The notes: generated by a model from the sequence alone, not told the origin. Positions 21,190 through 33,149 are shown, counted from the first letter of the stretch. The stretch is DNA of 64,000 bases from Andrena cerasifolii (GCF_050908995.1 NC_135123.1:434001-498000); one strand, 5' to 3'. Numbers and translations are program-made.

Positions 21190-24100
21190 TGGATGGAAGA
21201 GCAAGGAGGGGGGGAGAAAGACTAAGAGGGGGAGGGGATATGGCAAGGGAAGGAAGATATAAGGTGGCCTTTTGGAATGTGGCGGGGGTGAAGAATAAGG
21301 ATGTGGAGTTCCGGAAGGGTTTGGAAGAATGGGATGTGATGGTGTTATGCGAGACGTGAGTAGAGGAAAGAGACTCGGAGAGGATGAGAAACAAGTTGCC
21401 AAATGGGTATGTGTGGGAGAAGCAGTGGGCAAAGAGAGAGAGTAAGAGAGGGAGGGCAATGGGAGGAATGATAATAGGGGTCAGGAAGGGACTAGAAATA
21501 AGGGAGGAAGAAGGGGGGAGAAGGAGGGGATAATGATGAAGAAGGTGAGGATGGGGGGGGGAGTGGTGGAGAGTGGTGGGAGTGTACGTGAATAAGGACT
21601 TACAGAGGAAGCTGGAGGAGTTAAAGGAGTGGGTAGAAGGGGGAGAGGAGGGAGTGAGGGTGGTGATAGGGGGAGATTTTAACGCCAGGACGGGGAGCGA
21701 AGGGGGGGAGATTTGGGGGGGAGATGAGGAAGAGAGGGGATTGGAAAGTAGGAGGTCGAAGGACAGAGAGGTGAATGGTGAGGGGAGGAGGATGTGTAGC
21801 TTCCTGGAGGAGAGGGGGTGGGGGATATTGAATGGAAGCATGGAGGGGGACGAGGAGGGGGAGTGGACATACACAGGAGGAAGAGGGAACACGGTCATTG
21901 ACTATGTTTTGGGGAATGAGGACACGAGGGAGAGGGTGGAGAGATTGGAAGTGGCTGAAAGGGTGGATTCGGATCATCACCCAGTGGTAGTATGGCTGGA
22001 GGGGGAAGGTAGGGGGGGTTGGGGGGGGAGAAAAAGGGGCCAGGAAGAGGGTCAGCAAGGGGGAACTGGACAGAAAAGGGGAGAGAGGAGTTCATTAGGT
22101 TATTCGGTAAGAGAGAGGGAGGGATCAGGGGAATACAGGAAGAATGGAGGGAGTTGAGGGATAGGATAAAAGGGGTGATAGGGAAGGTGGGGCAAGGAGG
22201 GGAGAGGGGAGGACGGAAGGGGTGGTGGGATAAGAAGTGTAGAGAGGAGAAAGGGGAGATAAGAAGGGAGTTGAGGCGATGGAGGAGGGAGGGTGGAGAT
22301 GGGAAAGAGTATAGGAGAAGGAAAAAGGAGTATAAGCTTATGTGTGAGGGGAAAAAGAAGATGGAGGTGGAAAGTTGGGAGAAGAAGGTGGAGGGGGTGA
22401 AGACAGAAGGGCAGGTGTGGAAAATAGTAAATAGTGAGAGGAGAAAAAGGAGGAGGGTGGAGGAGGGGATAAAAATGGAGGAGTGGGAGGACTATTTTAG
22501 GGGATTATTGGGAGGAGTAGAGTGGAGGGTGAGAAAAGGGGGGAAAGAAGGAGGGGGAGGACGAGGAGGGGGAGTTAAGTAAGGAGGAGGTGAGAAGGGT
22601 GGTGAGGAAATTGAAGGATGGGAAGGCAGGAGGGGGGGATGGTATAGTAAACGAGGTGTGGAAGTATGGGGGGAAGAGGTGCAGGAGTGGCTTTGGGATA
22701 TCTGTAATAGGGTGTGGATGGGGGAGGGATGGGTGGAGGAATGGAAGGAAGGGGTGGTGGTTCCGGTGGTTAAGAAAGGGACCGGAAAGAGGGTGGAAGA
22801 GTATAGGGGGGTGACGCTAACGCAGACGGCGTACAAAGTGTACGCTTCTGTGTTGGCGGAGAGGTTGAGAGAGGAGGTGGAGGGGAAGAGGTTGTTGCCA
22901 CCGAGTCAGGCCGGCTTTAGGAGGGGAAGGGGTTGTATAGATAACATCTATGTATTAAATTATTTGATAAATAGACAGGTGACAAGGAAGGGCAGAAGGA
23001 TGATAGTGTTCTTCATCGACCTAAAGGCGGCCTTTGACTCGGTGGACAGGGAGGTATTAGTGAAGGCGATGAGGAAGAGGGAAGTGAGAGAGGGACTGGT
23101 AGAGAGATGCGAGGAGGTACTGAAGGAAACGGTGTGTAGGGTGAAGGTGGGAGACGAGATGGGGAGGGAGTTCTGGACTGCTAGGGGAGTAAGGCAGGGT
23201 TGCCCACTGAGCCCGAGCTTGTTTACGCTGCTTTTGGCGGACTTAGATGAGGAGCTAGAAAAGGGTGGTTGGGGAGGGGTGAGATTGGGGGGGAAAAAGG
23301 TGTATACGTTGGCGTATGCCGACGATGTAGCGGTGGTGGCGGAGGATGAGGAGGGTATGAAGGGCATGATGGCGAGGTTGCAAAAATACATGGACGAAAA
23401 AGGGCTATAACTCAATGTAGGAAAATCAAAAATAATGAGGTGTAGGAAAGGGGGGGGGTGGAGGAAGGTGGCTTGGAGGTGGAAAGGTAAGGAGGTAGAG
23501 GAGGTGAGGGAATTTCAGTATCTGGGTTATACCGTGATGGCGAATGGGGGGCAGGAGATAGGGTCAGGAAAGCGGCGGCGGTGATGGGGCAGGTGTGGGG
23601 TATTGGGAAGAGGAAGTTTGGGAAGGATTGGGGGAGAAGGGTATGGTTATATGATAGATTGGTGTGGGCGATGGTGGGGTATGGAGTGGAGATATGGGGA
23701 TGGAAGGAAAGGGACAGGGTGGAAGGGTTGCAGGAGAGATACTTGAAATGGGTGTTAGGGGTGGATTGGTACACACCGGGGTATTTGGTAAGGGAGGAGC
23801 TGCAGCGGGACATGATGAGGGGAAGGGCGGGGATGAGGGCGTGGACGTATGAGAGGAAGTTGGAGGAGGGACAAGGGGGAGAACTGGCGAGGGAATGTTG
23901 GGAAGAGATAAAGGGTAGGGCGAGAAGGGGAAAGGTGCTGGGGGGATGGGAGGAGGAGAGGAAAGGGTTTTTCAGGAGAGGGGGTGGACAGTGGGGGATG
24001 TGGAACGGGTGAGGGAAAAGGGGGAATTGAGGGGGGAAGAGTTGGTCTGTAGGGGAAGGAGGTTGGAGGAGGCGAATAGATGGGAGAGGATTAGGGAATC

Positions 24101-24449
24101 AAAATACAATAGGTGGTATGGAATGGTAAAAGAGGTGGGGATGCCGGGGTATTTGAAGAGGGGGTGGGGTGAAAGCAGGTGGAGGTGAGTGGCAAGATTT
24201 AGGCTGGGGAATGAGATGAGGGGAGGGAGGTACTGGGGGGATGAGGAGGAGAGGAAGTGCAGGGTGTGTGGATGGGAGTCAGAGACATGGGAACATGTGT
24301 GGGAGGTGTGTGCGGACTGGGGGGAGGGGAGGGGGTGGCAAGAAGTGGTAAGGGAGGTGTTGAGTGACGAAGGAGGTGGGGAGGACTGGATGAGGAGGGT
24401 GGAAGAAAGAAGGGGGGGTGGAGTGGAGGAATGGAAGATTAAGGAATGA
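21190..24449 (+). pseudogene. LINE-A endonuclease and reverse transcriptase
   Basis: The endonuclease starts KVAFWNVAGVKNKD (about 21259), has GGDFNARTG at about 21670 and ends with VIDYVLGN and SDHHPVVV. TGA at 21357-21359 replaces the Trp of CETW. The RT region has SQAGFRRGRGCIDNIYVLNY, FIDLKAAFDSVDR, GVRQGCPLSPSLF and the catalytic AYADDVAVVAE (about 23317-23350). The C-terminal knuckle CRVCGWESETWEHVWEVC lies at about 24258-24312. Frameshifts occur near 21530, 22010, 22580, 22680 and 24000, with further stops at 23407 and 24186. It would nick the target and reverse-transcribe the LINE RNA; this copy is dead. Confidence 0.9.
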
Positions 24450-24674
24450 GAGTGACAGGAGGCGAGCGGAAGCGGGAGTCGGATGGTAGGGAAGGAAGAG
24501 GGGAGGAGGAGGGAGGGGCGGGCGAGGCGTGCGTGCGTGCGTGGCGGGGGCGAGAGAGCGAGCGGGCGAGCGGAATAAGTTGAAGTAGATTTAAGAGCGG
24601 ATAGTTAATAAGGTTTTGTAGATGTAAGTGTGTAAGAGGATTGTAAACCCCGAGGGGACGCAATAAAGACTACT

Positions 24675-24690
24675 ACATTTGTGATATATA
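24675..24690 (+). repeat. right 16-bp target site duplication of LINE-A
   Basis: Identical to 19815-19830. Confidence 0.92.
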
Positions 24691-25015
24691 TGAAAGCAAA
24701 ACAAGTAAGGTTAGAATTCTCAGAAACAAGGGCAAGGGCAACGAGGCCGATTCAACTCATACATACAGATGTGTGCGGACCAATCGAAGCCAAAACTTAG
24801 GATGGAAATAAATATAGTTTCTACGCAACTATACGCACTACGCAGAGACACACCTGCTGAAATACAAATCAGACGTGCAAGAAGTTCTGATAAATTATGT
24901 AAGCAAGGTAGAGGCTCGATGGTGCAGCAAAGTGTCAAAAATAAGGTACGACAATGGACGCGAGTATATAATAACACTAGTTTACAAAATTAAAAAAAAT
25001 GCGCAGCAGATGGCA
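24691..25015 (+). pseudogene. copia integrase fragment after LINE-A
   Basis: Reads VRLEFSETRARATRPIQL, then LIHTDVCGPIEAK with the first catalytic Asp. After a TAG at 24799-24801 and a frameshift, another frame gives KYKSDVQEVLINYVSKVEAR and KIRYDNGREYI with the second catalytic Asp. Similarity stops near 25015. Confidence 0.82.
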
Positions 25016-27214
25016 TTATTTTTTTTTATGTAAAATGGCCCGCCGATTCCGAAATTAAGGTCTAAAAATTTTTCTGTGGATTCGATTTCGAGATATCGAC
25101 AGATGAACTTTTTAGCTGTCTGTCAAAAAGGTAGTCCCACTTAATTGCGAATATCTCTTGTTTCGAATTTCCGATTTAGTCGAAAATTATATCAAATTAA
25201 AGATAATTGAATCACCAACAAATGTTTCTGACAAAATTTGCAAATCGGTTCAGTAGTTCGAGTGAAATCGATGGAAAAATGTGAAAAAAAATCATTTTTT
25301 TCGATCGAAATTGAAATCGACAATTCATTTAAGGGGTTATACCTAGTCAGGTGGCCGAAAAGAGGCGAATATTTGTGAATTTTATTTGAAGAAGCGGAAG
25401 AGTATATTTTTACAAAAAATTTTCCGCTTAAAAGAGTAACATTTAAAGAACATTTGGTAATTTTTTCGTAGAAAAATATTTACGTTTATAATAAAATGAC
25501 AACCGACATCCAAGAAGCATTTGTAAAAATTTGGTTTTGCGGTGAGCGCTGCCATTCGGAACCAGATTATATAAAATCAAAAAACAAAAAATATTTCGTT
25601 AGTATATTAATGTATCCTCAGGTTGACGGAGAGAATTTTCCGAAATATTAATTTAAAACAAAATGGCGGCTATTTGAAGTTGAAATCCTGATTTTTTCGT
25701 GCAAAAATCACAATCTCTACTTTGGACACTCATATTATTAGATATTATTGCGCCGGGGCGATCTCATCGCAGGACACTCCGACGCAAAGAAGTGGAATAA
25801 TAATTAGACGGACGCACACACGACTGAACTATATTGTTACACAGACCAATAGTTTACAAAGGCGCGACCCGTACGTCCGAACGCCACGACGTTCGGTACA
25901 AGACCGTCTTCTGGTCGGCCACCCGATCGTCCTCCTCAAGGGAGCCGACCTTCTATCTTCAGCTGCGAGGACCAGCAGGCTATGCACGGGCCTATACCCG
26001 GTGCTCGCAACAATATCAACATATTCTCGTTGAACCATGACCTGAGCGGTCTGCATTGAACCTTCCTCTTCTGAATGAGGACGAAATGATCCTCATATAA
26101 GGACGAAAAACATTCCCGTGACTGCATCCACAAATACGAGTTCCGCCATTTTTACAATAATGCAGAGCAAGTCACGTGACAAATTTAGTTTAGGTAGTGG
26201 ATACGACATGGCGCCTACTCGGAGGACTGCAAACGTGGAATCATAGCAAAACTGATGCGTTAGCTGAATACATGTGCCACAGTAAAAGCGTGATGCAGTC
26301 AATGTATGCATTTTCGTACGATTGTAGATTAGGTTATATGCATTTTAGGCATACACTGACTAGGAATTGTTACGAACTGTATACATTTACTAAATTAACG
26401 CTTTTACCGTGACACATATATCACTTGAAATCGCTGTCGAATTTATGTTATAATTATATGGCTACATTATTTAAAGAAAAATATATAAAAAAATTATGTT
26501 AAACGATTTTATTAAAAATGTAGTAAAAACTAAATTAAAATGCACTAAAAACTAAAAAATCATTCTTTTTTTTTGTACTTCAATTTTGATGGCGATATAC
26601 TACGAATGCCTGCAAAGTTTTAGTTTTACTATTCGTACATACGTGACGGATCATTTCTCGATAAATTGTGTATTTTCGGTAATCGTGATGCGACTAGTGT
26701 CCCGAATGCAACGGTATTTGTCGTTCTTTAGAACGCTAGTGGCTCATTTCAAATCGTTTGGATTTATGGTTATGGCTTATATTTATTGATGACTGGGTAA
26801 TTCTTTCACCCGCTCGGGCTTTTTTTTAAATATAGTTGTTTGAGATTCATCTAGTTCACCTACCCACCACACTCTGCTCCCGGCAGCACCTCTTGGGCAG
26901 CTGAGCTCATGGCTGATCTATAATTGATCGACCACTCAAGATTCACCACATCAATCGATCAACCAATAAGATGTCCCCACGTCGATCGATTCTCGAGAAC
27001 ATTCGAGACGACGCGTAACGGAAATCTTCATCCTTTTGAATCAATCTTGTTCACGTAGCGTGCGGTGAAGGACGTGTCGTAAGCGATTTAGTATTCTTTT
27101 ACAACTCGTGAATCTTAACGCTCATCAAATCTCAATATCCAAAACTGTTATTTGTGTGCTCAATCTTTCAGTTCAAAGCTAATTTACGATCTCAGGATCT
27201 TGTGTGGTCGGTTA
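25016..27214. other. spacer with unassigned moderately complex sequence
   Basis: AT-rich to 25700. A GC-richer block at about 25740-26040 has overlapping short frames but no recognisable motif. The remainder is AT-rich with poly-T/poly-A runs. No coding gene recognised. Confidence 0.45.
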
Positions 27215-27216
27215 TA

Positions 27217-28383
27217 CAGGGTGTCCCACTAAGGAGTGGACAGCGCGATATCTCTTAAAGTATTGTCGATAAAAATATAAAAAAAATAGGGAATTGCATG
27301 GTTCGAGGGGGCCCATTTATTAGCGCAAACGAATTTTGTTTTCGATTATTATTTTAAAAGATACGATGGTCAAGTTCGGTTTTTCAAATGGAACTATTTT
27401 TTTTGAAGACCTGAGTTGATAGTGCGTTCCAAGACAAATTCAATAAGCTTTAATGTATACACTTTATTTCCACTGGTTTTTAAGATATTGCGCTTGCAAA
27501 TTTACTGATTTTCACTGCAAGAAACCCCTCTGGAATGGCAAAAACCGGGGGCGGTCTTACTGGCGCCACGGGTGGCACTGCCTGTTGAAATGGATACTTA
27601 CCTGCCAAAGGTCTACGCCAGAAATGGCAGGCCCAAAGGCTGGACAATTCTTTTCCGTCAGAAATGCTACTTAGGTAGGTACATCTGCGGTGTCGAGAAG
27701 CGCATCGTTACTTTTATTTCGCACTTGCTTCTACGCTTGGATGGCCGGTTCTTTTGGGAGGGATGCAAGTTGGATTGGTTCTGATACAATCTGCTCCCTA
27801 TGGTTGAAATTTAGTCTAGCAACTTTCACTGCTCCTAACCTAACCAATCCAACTTGCATCCCTCCCAAAAGAACCGGCCATCCGAGCGTAGAAGCAAGTG
27901 CGAAATAAAAGTAACGATACCTACCTAAGTAGCATTACTGACGGAAAAGAATTGTCTAGCCTTTGGGCCTGCCATTTCTGGCGTAGACCTTTGGCAGGTA
28001 AGTATCCATTTCAACAGGCAGTGCCACCCGTGGCGCCAGTAAGACCGCCCCCGGTTTTTGCCATTCCAGAGGGTTTTCTTCCAGTGAAAATCAGTAATTT
28101 TGCAAGCGCAATATCTTAAAAACCAGTGGAAATAAAGTGTATACATTAAAGCTTATTGAATTTGTCTTGGAACGCACTATCAACTCAGGTCTTCAAAAAA
28201 AAATAGTTCCATTTGAAAAACCGAACTTGACCATCGTATCTTTTAAAATAATAATCGAAAACAAAATTCGTTCGCGCTAATAAATGGGCCACCTCGAACC
28301 ATGCAATTCCCTATTTTTTTTATATTTTCATCGACAATACTTTAAGAGATATCGCGCTGTCCACTCCTTAGTGGGACACCCTG
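27217..28383. mobile_element. 1.17-kb giant hairpin element with CAGGGTGTCCC ends
   Basis: Arms 27217-27780 and 27842-28383 are near-perfect inverted repeats, separated by a 61-bp loop. The left arm has about 22 extra bases near 27680-27710. Termini CAGGGTGTCCCAC are flanked by TA on both sides (27215-27216, 28384-28385), a mariner-type target duplication. The arms contain no transposase. It is a foldback or MITE-type element mobilised in trans. Confidence 0.88.
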
Positions 28384-28386
28384 TAT

Positions 28387-28979
28387 ATTGCCCTTCTCTA
28401 TCCGACTTACTCCTTCCATTTAAGACTATTAGGCCAAGTTCTTCCATTGTTTCGCACAATATTCTCCCTGCTCTATTTACTGTGCTATCCTTTATTTTCC
28501 TGGTATTTACAAACTCTGTGCCGTGTGTTACAATTTCCTCCACTTGGTTATAATCTCCTATTCTTGAATTGAAGTCCCCGCCTACTATCATTGGTGAATG
28601 GAATCTTTCCTTGACTTCCTTGAACACTTCTCCTAATGTTTCCAGTAAGTGTTCTGCATTATTCCCCTTAATGTATGTATTGCACACTATGTACTCTCTT
28701 TGGTTGCACAACAGAATACACAACTCCACTTGTCCTTCCTAGAGATTTCTCTTTGGTTGCTTCCTTTGTTATGTATTTAAAATCTTTTAGGAACGATGGC
28801 AAATGTACTTGTGCTTCAGTCTTAAATGTTTCACTTAGGCATATTATTGCACTGTTCCTGAAATGTTCAGTATAATCATCTATATCTAGCTTATGAAGGT
28901 TCGCCAGTCCATGAATATTCCAAAATATAAATTCCATTCTGTTTGAATTCACCTTACTCTTCCTGGATTTTCCTTCCAT
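28387..28979 (-). pseudogene. LINE-B endonuclease, truncated
   Basis: The minus-strand APE endonuclease begins MEFIFWNIHGLANL and continues through ICLSETF, with a frame change near 28740. The second piece has TYIKGNNAEH, VGGDFNSRIGDY, RILCETMEELGLIVLNGR and SDREGQYT, where it meets the hairpin element at 28386. No reverse transcriptase follows on the other side of the hairpin, so the 3' half of the LINE is missing. Confidence 0.82.
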
Positions 28980-29112
28980 ACTACCGAAATAACTTCTCTT
29001 TAACTAATCCCAGCCCTTTTTTTTCATATCAGCGTCTCGTTGTCTATATGAACCTTTTGGTAACCTATCTTAGTTCTTTCCCCTTGTTCTCTTTGCGTTG
29101 CTGCGTATGCAG

Positions 29113-29613
29113 CTATTTCCCTCTGTATCTCTCTCTCTGCTCTGGTGTTAAGTCATCATCGATGTGTATTCTTTCACCTTTTAGCACCTTTTTATTTGCT
29201 TTTATTTTCAGTTTATTTTCCCAATCTGCTAGCTTGACTTTTATTAATTGGTTGTTATTCTTTGTTTTTGTCTCTTGTATATAGTCTATTTCCACTTCCA
29301 TTCTTAGCTTATCCTTTAAAAATCTCCTAGTTTCTTCTTCTACTCCATCCTTTATTTGCAGTCCTTTGATAATAATAATACTTTTCCTTTCCTTCCTTCT
29401 TCTGCTTTCTTCGGTTTCTTCCAATACCGCTATTCTTTTCTCCATCTTCGCCCTTTCTTCTGTCCACCTTGTTTCCTTCTCTTCCATCTTTTCTTTTAAA
29501 TTTGACATGTCTCTTATTAGATCTATTAGGTCCGTGTTTTCCTTCCTTACTTCTTTTAAATCCTCTTTCATATTTCTCATTCCACCCGACATTTCATCCA
29601 TCTTATATATCAA
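29113..29613 (-). CDS. LINE-B ORF1-like coiled-coil protein
   Basis: A 166-codon frame on the minus strand with an uninterrupted coiled-coil region (MKEDLKEVRKENTDLIDL, KMEEKETRWTEERAKMEKR). A folded segment (KSIIIIKGLQIKDGVEEE) and RIHIDDDLTPEQRERYRGK close the protein. It has the same architecture as ORF1 of LINE-A, but its base composition is ordinary. The start at MIYKMDEM is plausible. About 130 bases separate it from the endonuclease frame. Confidence 0.75.
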   Translation of the reverse strand: MIYKMDEMSGGMRNMKEDLKEVRKENTDLIDLIRDMSNLKEKMEEKETRWTEERAKMEKRIAVLEETEESRRRKERKSIIIIKGLQIKDGVEEETRRFLKDKLRMEVEIDYIQETKTKNNNQLIKVKLADWENKLKIKANKKVLKGERIHIDDDLTPEQRERYRGK

Positions 29614-29640
29614 CTGTGTTAATAACCTAACCTAAGTTAA

Positions 29641-29896
29641 TAAACTTCATTTTCTGGGGACATCCCCTCATCTATTTTTTCTTTTCACTTATAATTCCTT
29701 ACTGCCAACGTAGAATATTGTAGCATAAGCACATTTCAAGTAAATAAAATGTACAATGAATTTTCTTCGTTTGCACTACCAGCAGACTTTCCGTTTAAAT
29801 TTGTACAAGTGCAACGCAACAGCTTAGGATTTTGTTAGAGAGTAGATGTGGTTTAAAGGCAATACTGAATCTGAGAAATTGCTGATTTATTCGTGT
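29641..29896. other. short spacer between LINE-B and the BEL LTR
   Basis: AT-rich, nothing recognised. Confidence 0.4.
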
Positions 29897-30103
29897 TGTT
29901 CGGCAGATACGTTATAATTGAGGTTTGGACACGAGAGGTCATCGAAAGAAGAATTCGAGGAAGCAGAGAGAGAACGGGAGTACAGAGGAAAGATAAAGAG
30001 CGAGATGGGATTGTAAGGGGGGTCGGCCGTGTTGACAAGAGCGTCACGACTGAGGCGTTAAAATCAGCTGGTTTATACATACTATTTTGTACAGTATTAA
30101 ACA
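29897..30103 (-). repeat. 3' LTR of the BEL/Pao element (207 bp)
   Basis: Minus-strand sequence starts TGTTTAATACTG at 30103 and ends CTGCCGAACA at 29897, giving TG...CA ends with TGTT/AACA inverse. It is preceded by a purine-rich GGCGAGGCGGGCGGAA tract at 30104-30119. Confidence 0.7.
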
Positions 30104-30228
30104 TTCCGCCCGCCTCGCCATTAGCGGTATGGCGAATTTTACAATAGGTCGTAGTGGATCGACAGCGAGGTCGGATACAATGAAATTCGTTTGAGTACAG
30201 TACAATGAAGCCCGGAGACGCGAGGCAG

Positions 30229-32760
30229 CTAGGTTAATCCGAATTCGGGTGTTCGATGTGCAGCGCGCATAATTTTGTCACCGGTCGTTTGAAGGTTGAC
30301 GAAGCGGTTCTCACGGTCGCGACGCGAATCGAGCCGTCCTCTCCTGGATGCACTGCAACGACGCGTGCCAGTGGCCACCTTGCTGATAGATATCTCTCGT
30401 CGACCATAAGGACCAGAGTTGCGATTCGAATGGACTCGTTGCGAAAATACCATTTGTTTATAGTTTGGAGCCGCTGTAGATATTCGAGAGACCAGCGTCT
30501 CCAGACTCGCTCCGTCATCTGCAGGACTAATTGCCATCGAGAAAATCAATTGGCTGTTTCATTTGTTAGTGGCAGCTCGGGGAACCAATTAATCGGTTCT
30601 CCTACGAGGAAGTGACCGGGCGTGAGCGCGTCCACGTCCTCAGGATCATCCAATAGAGGAAAAAGCGGTCTGGAATTCAAGATCCCTTCTATTTCCGCGA
30701 GAAGAGTGCAGAATTGTTCGTATATCAGCATCGTGGTTCCGATCGTGCGACACAAATGGAATTTAACCGATTTCACGGCGGCCTCCCATTTTCTTCCGAA
30801 GTGAGGGGCGGCGGGCGGCTAAAAGCGCCATAGCGTTCCGCAAAGGGCCAACTGGTCCTTGAATTCTGTTAATTCTCGCGTCGCAGAGGTAAAGAAACGG
30901 CGGGGCTCTGCGTCGGCCCCCGCCAGATTGGTTCCGTAGTCGCTTGTGATCGTTGCACTCACGCCGCGTCTCCCTACAAACCGACGGTACGCGGCGAGAA
31001 ACCCAGAGGTAGAATAATCTGTTGCGAGTTCAAGATGCACCGCCGATGTTTTTTCCGCGCCACGTTTTAACAACGAACAGACCTGCGTAGTCGACCCCGA
31101 CATTTAAAAACGGATGTGTTGGTGATACTCGCTGTTGAGGAAGCTGGCCCATTAAATATTGGCCTGTTCGAGCGCGTTATCGCGTGCACGTTAGGCATCG
31201 GTGAATAAGTGCTTTTACAGCAGCGCGTCCGCACAGGATCCAGTATTCTCGCCGGATCGTGGCAAGCGTGAGTTGGACTCCGCCGTGGAGCGTCCTTCGA
31301 TGGGCGTCGTCGACAACAAGGCGAGTTGGAGGTGAGTTTCTCGGTAAGATTAGCGGCTGTCGAGCATCGTCATCGAGGGCAGCGTTGTTCAGACGACCTC
31401 CGACGCGCAAAACTCCGTCGGAATCTAGAAAGAGAGTTGGTGATCTAAGTGAACTTGACTTCGATACCTCTCCGTGTCGGTTGATTCGGCTCAGTTCTTC
31501 TGAAAAGGCTGCGGCTTGCGTTGATTTTACCGAGAAGCGCCGCGCGGCGTCCAACTAATCCGGAGTGATGCAAGCTGTTTTGCATTTTGATACAGTTCGC
31601 CGGAATAGAGTGACGGCTCGAAATACCCAAGCCCTCAGTAATTTATTGAGGTTTGAGAATCTGTGGATGACTTCTCACTCTTAGTCTAACGTAGTGACCG
31701 CGGCGGTGACCTTGGCGTGTTTCCGCTCTTCGACGGCGAAGTGACCATCGAGCGGGGTGGGAGTTTGGGGCCAAAACGTGGACGGCCTGGACAGCCAAGG
31801 TGGGCCGTTCCACCACTTGGAACAATTCCGGAGGGCCCTCGCCGAGAGACCTCGAGAGACGAAGTCCGCCGGATTGTCCTCGCCTGGAGTGTGATGCTAG
31901 TGCGCATCAGGGACTAGCTCTTGAATTGTTGCGACTCGGTTTCCGACGGAATCCTTCCACCGAGATGGGCTTCCTCGTACCCAGATGAGAGTGACTGTTG
32001 AATCAGTCCATAGATGAACTGGTACTTGACCCAGCCCGAGGCTGGTGCAGACGCTGGCGACCAGGCGAGCGAGCAGGAGGGCCGCGCAGAGCTCCATACG
32101 AGGAATCGTGACGCGCTTGAGTGGTGTCACCTTTGGTTTGGCTGTGACGAGACTGACTACGCTTTGCTCTGGAGATTCCCCATGGACACGTAATTATACG
32201 CATGCTGCCATTGCGTCGAGTGATGCATCTGAAAACCCGTGAATCTCGGTTATAGCGTTCGATGATTGAGTTCCGAACCATCTCGGCACGGCGACATCGA
32301 TAGCTGCGAGTTCCTCGTTGAGTTGGTCCCAGTTTAAAGCTGCATCCGTGAGATGTGGATCGTCCCACTCGAGCTGTTTCTTCCAGAGATGTTGGAATCC
32401 GATTTTTGCGACGACAACCATCGGTGCTATCCATCCGAAAGGGTCGAGCAGCCGAGCAATGAAGGATAGCACAGTTCATTTGGTCCATTGTTGGCGGGTA
32501 GGATCCGCTGTGCTCTTGAAGACGAACTGGTCATCAATAATTCGCCACGATAGCCCGAGCGTTCGATGGATGATGATCTGGTCAATGGTCCGAGCAGATA
32601 GTGTCGGTTTATACAAGGTCCAACTGACGCGCTGCGCCTCAGAGTTTCCTTTATAGCAGCATTGAAACCAAGCAAGATGGAGTGAGCATTTAATCTCTTT
32701 CTAAGAGACCACCGTGCAGGCCGCAGGGTGGACGGAAAGCAGAGTGAGGTCTGAAAGACC
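30229..32760 (-). pseudogene. BEL/Pao pol (RT end, RNase H, integrase), decayed
   Basis: From 5' to 3' on the minus strand: RT end with LSFIARLLDPFGWIAPM (about 32472) and GFSDASLDAMAAC; KRVTIPRMELCAALLLARL and HLWTDSTVTLIW (RNase H, about 32120-31990); an integrase zinc region with LHGGVQLTLATIRREYWI and HRCLTC (about 31290-31180). The integrase core follows with AVHLELATDY and ITSDYGTNLAGA (about 31045-30900), then AEIEGILNSRPL (about 30690) and the C-terminal RVVAVHPGEDGSIRVATVRT (about 30370-30310). At least four frame changes and several stops separate the pieces. The catalytic Asp in the ITSDYGTN motif is retained. Confidence 0.85.
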
Positions 32761-33149
32761 ACGTCTTAACTCGATGGGATCACCGTAACAAATTTTTGCT
32801 ATTGGGCAGGCCATAACGGTCACGAATTATAAACGTTCGCAACCGGGGAAACCTACCCGTAAGGTTGCCAGCAGCAAGCAACGCACCAGGAGAAAAACGG
32901 TCACCCATCTTCCCCCGATACGCGCCCCACGATCAGGGATCCGAACCGCCTAGTAACCATAACCCTTACCCGGTTAACCAAGAAAGGTTTCTGTAACCCA
33001 TACTAACCGCGAGGGAACGGTTCTTAAATTCTAGAAAGAACCGAAGTAACCGGGTTAACCCGCTACGAGCGGGTTACTAGTAAAATAAGACAGTCTAGCC
33101 TAGACTAGACAGTCATTTACGGCAAGGAGCTACGGCCGTCAATGGATGC

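Larger units (their letters stand above)
19831..24674 (+). mobile_element. LINE-A, near full-length non-LTR retrotransposon inserted in copia integrase
   Basis: A 4844-bp insertion bounded by an exact 16-bp duplication. It carries a 5' region of about 430 bp, an ORF1-like coiled-coil protein, an APE-type endonuclease, a reverse transcriptase and a C-terminal zinc knuckle, and ends AATAAAGACTACT without a poly(A) tail. The plus strand is overwhelmingly purine with very few C residues. ORF1 and EN/RT are broken by several frameshifts and at least one TGG-to-TGA change. The layout matches LINE-B at 28387-29640. Confidence 0.9.
18110..25015 (+). mobile_element. Ty1/copia retrotransposon, 3'-truncated, split by LINE-A
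   Basis: A 5' LTR, primer binding site, gag with zinc knuckles, protease and the beginning of integrase are present. Integrase stops abruptly near 25015 and no RT, RNase H or 3' LTR follows. LINE-A (19831-24674) sits between the pre-integrase region and the integrase catalytic domain. Confidence 0.85.
29897..32760 (-). mobile_element. BEL/Pao retrotransposon remnant
   Basis: Minus-strand element with the C-terminal part of Pao RT, RNase H, integrase, polypurine tract and 3' LTR. The 5' LTR, gag and protease are absent. Coding is fragmented. Confidence 0.82.

Noticed and set aside
20744..21898. 384-codon minus-strand frame rich in Ser and Pro
   Set aside because: It is the antisense of LINE-A. 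The plus strand is almost pure purine there, so the other strand rarely forms stops. No domain.
20422..24663. Several other Pro/Ser/His-rich minus-strand frames
   Set aside because: Same cause: composition of LINE-A antisense.
25722..26056. Overlapping frames on both strands in a GC-richer block
   Set aside because: All frames open by composition; no conserved motif in any.
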